Assembly (NCBI GenBank): GCA_030527765.1
Contig: JAUNAE010000066.1
Coordinates: 1 to 12,796, forward strand
Direction of reading: 5' to 3'
DNA length: 12,796 bases
Source of the DNA: Eubacteriales bacterium
Lineage (GTDB): Bacteria; Bacillota_A; Clostridia; Lachnospirales; Lachnospiraceae
A program made the translations under genes and the position numbers. Shown here in pieces: positions 7,919 through 12,796 of this stretch; the first letter of the stretch is position 1, and each line of letters opens with the position of its first letter. Below the pieces are notes generated by a model. It made no database searches. It was not told where the DNA came from and saw nothing but the letters and a program-made list of their open reading frames with translations.

Positions 7919-9928
7919 ATGAAATGGTATCGCGTCTGTAATAAGATTTCCCTGCTTTTGCAGGCGATAGGCTGTGCGGTCCTCTATTTTGTAGTGGAAG
8001 CAATCTGCCGATGGTCTGTGACAGAGGCATGGACATTCATGGTGACAAAACCCCTCGTATTTGCATACAATACGTTGTTTTTGTTCACAACAATGCTGAT
8101 TGTCTATCTGTTTCGCAAACGTATCTTCTGGAGAATTTTTGTCAGTGCCTTCTGGCTTTTGCTGGCACTGATTAATGGCATTCTTCTTCAAAACCGCGTG
8201 ACACCTTTTACCGGGCCGGATATTAAGAATCTGACAGATGGTCTGTCCATCGCCAAGAAATATCTGCCTCCGTGGGGCGTTACCATGTGTTTTGTGGCAC
8301 TTGGACTGCTGGCATTTGTTCTGCTTGTTCTTCTGATTGTGACTCCAACCTACAAGGGCAAAATTCGTTATCGGTACAATCTGCCCCTTGTACTCGCCGG
8401 TTTTGTGTTATTTGCCGGAGTGACCCAGATGGCTCTTGAAAAAAGAGTCCTTTCCAATTACTTCGGCAACATTGCCTTTGCTTATCAGGACTACGGATAT
8501 CCATACTGTCTGACAACGACGATTTTTAACACCGGAATCAGTCAGCCGAGAGATTATTCCGAAAAGGAAATGACAAGAATCGCAAATACAGAGAAACACC
8601 TTCCGGAAACCTCCAGTGAGAAGCAGCCGAACATCATTTTCCTGCAGCTGGAATCCTTCTTTGATCCGACGCTTGTGAATTATCTGAAGATCTCGGAAGA
8701 TCCGATTCCCACATTTCGCAAGCTGATGAAGGAGTATTCTTCCGGATATTACAAAGTGCCTTCCGTTGGAGCAGGTACTGCGAACACAGAGTTCGAGACG
8801 ATCACAGGAATGAGTCTTCATTATTTTGGACCGGGAGAATATCCTTATAAGAGCATTCTCAAGGAGACCACCTGCGAGAGTGCGCCATATGTATTGAAGG
8901 AACTCGGTTATAAAGCTCATGCCATTCATAACAATGAGGCGAATTTCTATGGAAGAAAATCGGTGTTCCCGAATCTCGGTTTTGATACCTTCGTTTCAGA
9001 AGAGTATATGGAGCGGGAAGAGGAGCAGAATCCACTGGGATGGGTGAAGGATGAGGTTCTCACCGAGGAGATTCTGAAGTGCCTTGACTCTTCTGAGGAA
9101 CCGGATTATATCTATACCATTTCCGTACAGGGTCATGGAGATTATCCGGAGGAACAGGTGATTGAGGAGCCGGAGATTACGGTTACCGGAGCACCAACAG
9201 ATGCCTTCAATAACAAATGGGAATACTATGTGAACCAGATCCACGAAATGGACAAGTTCGTTAAGAATCTTACGGATGCTTTGGCTGAGTACCCGGAGGA
9301 CTGCGTGCTTGTGATGTACGGAGACCACCTTCCGACCATGGACCTGACCGTCACAGATCTGAAGAACAAATACCTCTTCCAGACACAGTATGTCATCTGG
9401 GACAATTTCGGTCTGGAAAAGAAAGATGATAATCTGGCATCTTACCAGATTGCAGCAGAGGTGTTTGACCGAATCGGAATTCATGAAGGAAATGTATTCC
9501 GGTATCATCAGGCCAGAAGAAATACGAAAAATTATCAGGTGGATCTGGAACTTCTCCAGTATGATCTCCTCTATGGAAAACGATTTTCCTATGATGGAAA
9601 GAATCCTTTTAAGCGTTCCAAAATGCGCATGGGACTCTATGATCTTACTCTGGATAGTGTGAAGCCGGGTATTCTTTCTGAGAATTCCTATTATATCATA
9701 GGAAGTAATTTCACTCCTTCCAGTCAGGTGAAACTGAATGGAGAGTGGTATGACACAACCTACATTAATCCAACCACGCTTCTGATTTCCGGCATTGAGC
9801 TTGGAGATTTTGATCGAATTTCGGTTTGCCAGCGAAGCAACAGTTCTACGAGAAAAGCTCTGAGCAAGAGTTACGATCGTGCAGTGTACGCAGTTCTTCC
9901 GGAAAGTCCGTGGAAACTGGAACGATAA
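7919..9928 (+). CDS. LtaS-family membrane phosphoglycerol transferase/sulfatase-fold protein with C-terminal IPT/TIG-like domain
   Basis: This 669-residue membrane enzyme belongs to the LTA synthase/MdoB (COG1368-type) family, which moves glycerol-phosphate units onto cell-surface polymers. Five hydrophobic helices (about residues 9-31, 45-65, 70-90, 119-142 and 153-172) precede an extracellular alkaline-phosphatase-fold domain. Residues that line up with the LtaS active site are visible: Glu245 (FLQLES), the nucleophile candidate Thr287 (GTANTEF, compare GKTSDSEF in LtaS), His406 (QGHGD) and Asp469-His470 (YGDH). After the catalytic domain, residues about 580-665 (IIGSNFTPSSQVKLNGEWY ... YINPTTLLISG) resemble an IPT/TIG immunoglobulin-like fold, which staphylococcal LtaS does not carry. 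AGGAGG (7908-7913) sits 5 bases before the ATG. The gap to valS is 15 bases, so it is probably on the valS transcript. The exact polymer is unknown; I would not call it ltaS without experiment. Confidence 0.88.
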   Translation: MKWYRVCNKISLLLQAIGCAVLYFVVEAICRWSVTEAWTFMVTKPLVFAYNTLFLFTTMLIVYLFRKRIFWRIFVSAFWLLLALINGILLQNRVTPFTGPDIKNLTDGLSIAKKYLPPWGVTMCFVALGLLAFVLLVLLIVTPTYKGKIRYRYNLPLVLAGFVLFAGVTQMALEKRVLSNYFGNIAFAYQDYGYPYCLTTTIFNTGISQPRDYSEKEMTRIANTEKHLPETSSEKQPNIIFLQLESFFDPTLVNYLKISEDPIPTFRKLMKEYSSGYYKVPSVGAGTANTEFETITGMSLHYFGPGEYPYKSILKETTCESAPYVLKELGYKAHAIHNNEANFYGRKSVFPNLGFDTFVSEEYMEREEEQNPLGWVKDEVLTEEILKCLDSSEEPDYIYTISVQGHGDYPEEQVIEEPEITVTGAPTDAFNNKWEYYVNQIHEMDKFVKNLTDALAEYPEDCVLVMYGDHLPTMDLTVTDLKNKYLFQTQYVIWDNFGLEKKDDNLASYQIAAEVFDRIGIHEGNVFRYHQARRNTKNYQVDLELLQYDLLYGKRFSYDGKNPFKRSKMRMGLYDLTLDSVKPGILSENSYYIIGSNFTPSSQVKLNGEWYDTTYINPTTLLISGIELGDFDRISVCQRSNSSTRKALSKSYDRAVYAVLPESPWKLER

Positions 9929-9941
9929 CAAAAAAATTATC

Positions 9942-9969
9942 TGGACTTCTTTCACCACTCATATATAAT
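9942..9969 (+). promoter_or_regulatory. Candidate folC promoter inside the palindrome
   Basis: A perfect TATAAT (9964-9969) has TGGACT (9942-9947, 4 of 6 matches to TTGACA) 16 bases upstream. The start would fall near 9975-9977, inside the 5' arm of the hairpin. The resulting mRNA would lack the outer 16-bp stem that covers the folC ribosome binding site. The region is AT-rich, so a chance TATAAT is possible. Confidence 0.45.
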
Positions 9970-10032
9970 AATATGGAGGTCTTTTGCCGAAGGGCCGAAG
10001 ACTTCCATACTATATATGAGTGGTGATTTTTT
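9952..10032 (+). terminator. Long hairpin plus six Ts, ending at the folC start codon
   Basis: Bases 9952-9967 pair perfectly with 10011-10026 (16 bp). An internal loop follows (9968-9971 against 10010). Then 9972-9983 pair with 9998-10009 (12 bp, one G-U), and GCC/GGC (9986-9988/9993-9995) closes a GAAG loop. Six Ts (10027-10032) follow, so it has the form of a strong intrinsic terminator for the valS/LtaS-like transcript. The opposite strand has no T run after the stem, so termination would be one-way. Unusually, the T run touches the folC ATG and the 3' arm includes the folC Shine-Dalgarno, so it may also block translation of read-through mRNA. Confidence 0.75.
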
Positions 10033-10035
10033 ATG
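10022..10035 (+). promoter_or_regulatory. folC ribosome binding site, sequestered in the hairpin
   Basis: GGTGAT (10022-10027) matches the 3' part of the ideal AGGAGGTGAT and lies 5 Ts before ATG 10033. It is the only Shine-Dalgarno-like sequence before folC. GGTGA (10022-10026) belongs to the 3' arm of the hairpin, so it would be paired in any mRNA that includes bases from 9952. Confidence 0.55.
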
Positions 10036-11319
10036 ACATATGAAGAAGCAATAGCGTATATTGATGAGACTCCGAAGTTTACGACCAAGCACAGCCTGAA
10101 TCATACAAAGGAGTGTCTGAGAAGACTTGGTAATCCGGAGAAAAATTTCCGGGTAATTCATGTAGCGGGAACCAATGGAAAAGGAAGCACCTGTGCATTC
10201 CTGTATTCGATTCTGCGCTCAGGAGGCTATTCCTGCGGACTGTTTACATCTCCTCACCTTGTGGATATTGAGGAGCGTTTTCAGATCAATGGGGCCAATG
10301 TGGAGCGGGAGACATTTCTTAGGGTATTTGAGCGTGTGAAGAATTTTTCGCAGCAGCTGGAAGAAGAGGGAATCGGACATCCCACTTATTTTGAGATGAT
10401 CTTTCTCATGGGAATGGTGATGTATGCAGAGGCCGGTGTGGATTACGTGATTCTGGAGACGGGACTTGGTGGAAGACTGGATGCAACCAGTGCTATTGAG
10501 AATCCTGTGGCCTGTGTCATTACGTCCGTCAGTCTGGATCATATGCAGTATCTCGGAAATACAGTGGAAGAGATTGCCGGAGAAAAAGCGGGAATTATTG
10601 TACCGGGGGTACCGGTGATCTATGACGGAAATGACAGAAAGGCAGCTGCGGTGATCGAACAGCATGCAAAAGAATGTCAGAGTCCGTACTATGAGATTCT
10701 TTCTTCTCAGGGAGAAATTCTGAAAAACACAAGGGAGGGAATTGTCTTTCGAAGAGTGGAAGATCAGGAAGAGTTTTCCATTCCTTTCATTGCAGCATAT
10801 CAGGTGACCAATGCACTTCTGGCGATTAAGACCATGGAAGTTTTAAGGGAAGTACTTCCTGTATCTAAGGAGACGATTCAGGAAGGAATTCGGAACACCA
10901 GATGGGCGGGAAGAATGGAAAATATCCTTCCGGGAGTCATTGTGGATGGTGCCCATAACGAGGACGGCGTCCGCAGATTTGTGGAGACAGCGGAACACTT
11001 CCAGAAGGATTATTCTCTGACGCTTCTGTTTTCCGCGGTGGAGGACAAGGATTATGTGGATATGATTCACACCATTTGCAGCCGCATTCGTTTCCGGAAA
11101 GTATATACAACCCAGGTTGGAGGATACAGGCAGGTGGATGCGAAGATTCTTGCAGATCTTTTCCGAAAAGAAGGATGTACGGATGTTGTTTCTGAGCCGG
11201 ATACAGACCGGGCATTTCTTGGAGCTCTGGATGCCAAAGGAGAAGAGGGTCTTCTGTTCTGTGTGGGTTCTTTGTATCTTGTCGGCAATATTAAGGCAGT
11301 TATAGGGAGAAAAGAATGA
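10033..11319 (+). CDS. folC: Bifunctional dihydrofolate synthase / folylpolyglutamate synthase
   Basis: FolC adds glutamate to dihydropteroate and extends the gamma-glutamyl tail of folates in the cytosol, using ATP. The 428 residues match the Mur-ligase-like family length. The P-loop GTNGKGST is at residues 46-53. The family motif LETGLGGRLDAT is at 141-152, and SLDHMQYLG starts at 167. Lys185 in GEKAG corresponds to the lysine that is carbamylated and helps bind Mg in L. casei FPGS. The C-terminal domain begins near 290-300 and carries DGAHN at 305-309. The N-terminus MTYEEAIAYI followed by a PKF motif is typical, which supports ATG 10033. The gene overlaps the next one by ATGA, implying coupled translation. 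Its ribosome binding site lies in the terminator-like hairpin upstream, so its expression may be insulated from valS. Whether it has both activities or only the polyglutamate one cannot be told from sequence. Confidence 0.97.
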   Translation: MTYEEAIAYIDETPKFTTKHSLNHTKECLRRLGNPEKNFRVIHVAGTNGKGSTCAFLYSILRSGGYSCGLFTSPHLVDIEERFQINGANVERETFLRVFERVKNFSQQLEEEGIGHPTYFEMIFLMGMVMYAEAGVDYVILETGLGGRLDATSAIENPVACVITSVSLDHMQYLGNTVEEIAGEKAGIIVPGVPVIYDGNDRKAAAVIEQHAKECQSPYYEILSSQGEILKNTREGIVFRRVEDQEEFSIPFIAAYQVTNALLAIKTMEVLREVLPVSKETIQEGIRNTRWAGRMENILPGVIVDGAHNEDGVRRFVETAEHFQKDYSLTLLFSAVEDKDYVDMIHTICSRIRFRKVYTTQVGGYRQVDAKILADLFRKEGCTDVVSEPDTDRAFLGALDAKGEEGLLFCVGSLYLVGNIKAVIGRKE

Positions 11320-11468
11320 TTGATTACGAGGAAGAATTAAAGAAATTTGAGCCTTGTCTGGATGTGAACGATGCAGAGGGGGCAATTTACGATCATGAAC
11401 TGACGGACATTCTGGATGTTCTTCAGGAAATGCTCCGGGAAGCAAAGGGCAATAAACGAACGAGATAA
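11316..11468 (+). CDS. Small acidic protein of unknown function (50 residues)
   Basis: This short gene starts at ATG 11316, overlapping the folC stop by ATGA, and ends at TAA 11466-11468. GGGAG (11305-11309) lies 6 bases upstream, inside the folC coding end. The product is strongly acidic (14 Asp/Glu against 7 Lys/Arg), has one cysteine at position 14 (FEPCLDV) and ends in a basic tail (KGNKRTR). Residues about 27-44 could form an amphipathic helix with regularly spaced Leu, Ile, Val and Met. There is no signal peptide or membrane segment, so it should be cytosolic. I do not recognise the family. The good ribosome binding site, the stop-start overlap and the following gene 10 bases downstream argue that it is real. 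It may act with folC or with the downstream membrane protein, but nothing in the sequence decides this. Confidence 0.75.
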   Translation: MIDYEEELKKFEPCLDVNDAEGAIYDHELTDILDVLQEMLREAKGNKRTR

Positions 11469-11478
11469 GGAGATGGCT

Positions 11479-12796
11479 ATGAACTGCATAAATTGTGGTG
11501 CACGCCTGACCAAAATGGATCAGGAGTATTGTCCTCATTGTGGCTTCAATGTACAGCTTCAGAGAAAGGTGGAGTATCTTTCCAAGTACTATTATAATCA
11601 AGGTCTGGAAAAAGCGAGTATCCGGGATCTTTCCGGGGCGATCAGTTGTTTGAAGCAGAGTCTGACGTACAACAAACATAATATTCAGGCGCGAAACCTT
11701 CTTGGTCTTGTTTATTTTGAGACAGGTGAAGTCGTGGCTGCTCTGAGTGAGTGGGTGATCAGCAAAAACCTGCAGCCTCGCCGGAATCTGGCTACAGAAT
11801 ATATCGAAAAGCTTCAGGCCAATTCCAATAAGCTGGAAACCATCAATGAGACAATTAAGAAATATAATCATGCTCTGCTGCTTTGTCGGGAGGGACATGA
11901 AGATATGGCGGCAATACAGCTTCGAAAAATTCTGACCCAGAATCCGAAGCTGATCAAGGGATATCATCTTCTGGCACTCATTGCCATGAAGAATCACGAC
12001 TGGAACCGGGCGAGAAGAATTCTTAAGAAAGCGGCCAGAATCGATAAGACGAATACGACGACTCTGCGCTTCCTGAAAGAAGTAGATGAACAGACCGGAG
12101 TGACAACGAGATTGGAGAGACGGAGGAGAGGCCTTTTTGGCAAAGTCTCCGTTGTTCAGACAGAGGACGATACGATCGGCGATTCTGAATATGCGGTGCA
12201 GCAGGTGCCATACAGGGAGAGATCTCAGGTGACACTGTTCTTTATGTTGATGTTTGGAATTGCTGTAGGAGCACTTGCGTTCTGGCTTCTTGTAGTTCCG
12301 GGAATCCGACAGGGAATCTACAGGGAGGCAAATGACCAGATTATGAAGTACAGCGAATCCCTGTCCAGTCAGGGGGCGGAACTATCAAGAGCCCAGGATG
12401 AGGCGGAGGCTTCCGGAACAACCGCAGAAGCGGCAACCCAGGAAGTGGCAACTCAGCAGCAGAGAGCAGACAGTTACCAGTATTTGCTGGAGGCATATCA
12501 GGCCTATGTACAGAGCGATCTGGATGGGGCTGCAGTGGCTATTAAGAATGTGTATGTGAGCAGCCTGCAGTCAGATGGAGCGAAATCTCTGTATTATACT
12601 TTGTGTGAGCAGACGGGAGTATCCGGACCGGAGGATTCCGGAAACAGTGAAAGCTCTGAATCGGGAGAGAATTCCGATGAGACACTCACAGAGAGTAGTT
12701 ATGAGGACTATGGGGATGACTCAGGTTCCTACGATTACACGGACTACAGTGAAGACTACTCTGAAGATTACTCAGAAGACTACAGTGAGGACTACT
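11479..12796 (+). CDS. Zinc-ribbon, TPR, single-TM protein with acidic YSED-repeat tail (3'-truncated by window edge)
   Basis: The frame is open from ATG 11479 to the window end (439 complete codons, no stop). AAGGAG (11467-11472) is 6 bases from this ATG but directly abuts the in-frame ATG at 11473, so 11479 is preferred. The protein begins with a zinc ribbon (Cys3, Cys6, Cys18, Cys21). Two TPR-like helical stretches follow, at about residues 34-100 (GAISCLKQSL, ARNLLGLVYFETGE) and 128-185 (AAIQLRKILTQNP, GYHLLALIAMKNHDWNRA). An Arg-rich patch (LERRRRG, about 212-218) precedes one transmembrane helix near 251-273. The part beyond it holds an Ala/Glu/Gln-rich stretch, another helical repeat-like segment and then a Ser/Glu/Asp/Tyr tail with tandem YSED units. 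The N-terminal ribbon and TPRs are inferred to be cytosolic and the tail extracellular. It reads as a membrane-anchored scaffold rather than an enzyme. I cannot name a function. Confidence 0.85.
   Translation, partial: MNCINCGARLTKMDQEYCPHCGFNVQLQRKVEYLSKYYYNQGLEKASIRDLSGAISCLKQSLTYNKHNIQARNLLGLVYFETGEVVAALSEWVISKNLQPRRNLATEYIEKLQANSNKLETINETIKKYNHALLLCREGHEDMAAIQLRKILTQNPKLIKGYHLLALIAMKNHDWNRARRILKKAARIDKTNTTTLRFLKEVDEQTGVTTRLERRRRGLFGKVSVVQTEDDTIGDSEYAVQQVPYRERSQVTLFFMLMFGIAVGALAFWLLVVPGIRQGIYREANDQIMKYSESLSSQGAELSRAQDEAEASGTTAEAATQEVATQQQRADSYQYLLEAYQAYVQSDLDGAAVAIKNVYVSSLQSDGAKSLYYTLCEQTGVSGPEDSGNSESSESGENSDETLTESSYEDYGDDSGSYDYTDYSEDYSEDYSEDYSEDY
12745..12796 (+). repeat. In-frame 12-base tandem repeat encoding Tyr-Ser-Glu-Asp
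   Basis: Four full units (12745-12792) and the start of a fifth encode YSED. The third and fourth codon pairs vary between units (TCT, TCA and AGT for Ser; GAA and GAG for Glu; GAC and GAT for Asp), while the amino acids do not. The array continues past the window, so the copy number is unknown. It forms the acidic tail of the membrane TPR protein. Confidence 0.85.

Noticed and set aside
5231..8191. 986-residue minus-strand ORF opposite valS
   Set aside because: It is an exact-register shadow of valS caused by absence of TTA, CTA and TCA codons. The composition is implausible and there is no recognisable domain.
9975..10019. Leader peptide of 11 codons from TTG 9984 after GGAGGT
   Set aside because: Spacing of 3-4 bases is too short, the start is TTG, and the sequence is fully explained by the hairpin.
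9929..10032. Tetrahydrofolate riboswitch upstream of folC
   Set aside because: The gap is filled by one long hairpin, with no pseudoknot arrangement or recognisable conserved core of that riboswitch class.
11473..11478. ATG 11473 as start of the zinc-ribbon TPR gene
   Set aside because: The Shine-Dalgarno AAGGAG directly abuts it with no spacer; ATG 11479 has the normal 6-base spacing.

Overview
The window looks like chromosomal housekeeping sequence from a Clostridia/Firmicutes genome, most likely Lachnospiraceae. The evidence is AddA-type (not RecBCD) recombination, a Gram-positive LtaS-like membrane sulfatase, strong AGGAGG-type ribosome binding sites, tightly packed co-directional genes and moderate GC. 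This placement is by impression of gene content and protein style, not by database search. All six genes lie on the + strand. I see no tRNA, rRNA, insertion sequence, CRISPR array or attachment site, and no gene-free gap reaches 300 bases.

Layout. (1) Bases 1-3655 hold addA, the helicase-nuclease subunit of AddAB, missing only its first ~55-60 residues. (2) Bases 3684-5096 hold an RsmF-like rRNA m5C methyltransferase. (3) A 155-base gap (5097-5251) carries a consensus-like sigma-A promoter and two stem-loops but no T-box. It leads into valS (5252-7903). (4) Fifteen bases after valS comes a five-TM LtaS-family alkaline-phosphatase-fold protein with an IPT/TIG-like C-terminal domain (7919-9928). 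(5) A 104-base gap is almost filled by a long imperfect palindrome (9952-10026) followed by six Ts that abut the folC start codon. (6) folC (10033-11319) overlaps by ATGA a 50-codon gene (11316-11468). Ten bases later begins a zinc-ribbon/TPR/single-TM protein with a Tyr-Ser-Glu-Asp repeat tail, which runs off the right edge (11479->12796).

How the parts fit. The first two genes are DNA repair and ribosome maturation. valS and the LtaS-like gene are probably one transcript. folC, the small gene and the TPR gene form a second, translationally coupled unit.

The most interesting element is the palindrome between these two units. It has the form of an intrinsic terminator for the valS transcript. 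Its 3' arm contains the only Shine-Dalgarno-like sequence of folC. Its 5' arm contains a perfect TATAAT that could start transcripts lacking the outer stem. Together these suggest a compact insulator that blocks read-through expression of folC while allowing expression from a promoter inside the stem. The least characterised genes are the 50-residue acidic protein and the membrane TPR protein at the right edge. I see no clear sign of a defence system, phage or secondary-metabolite locus.
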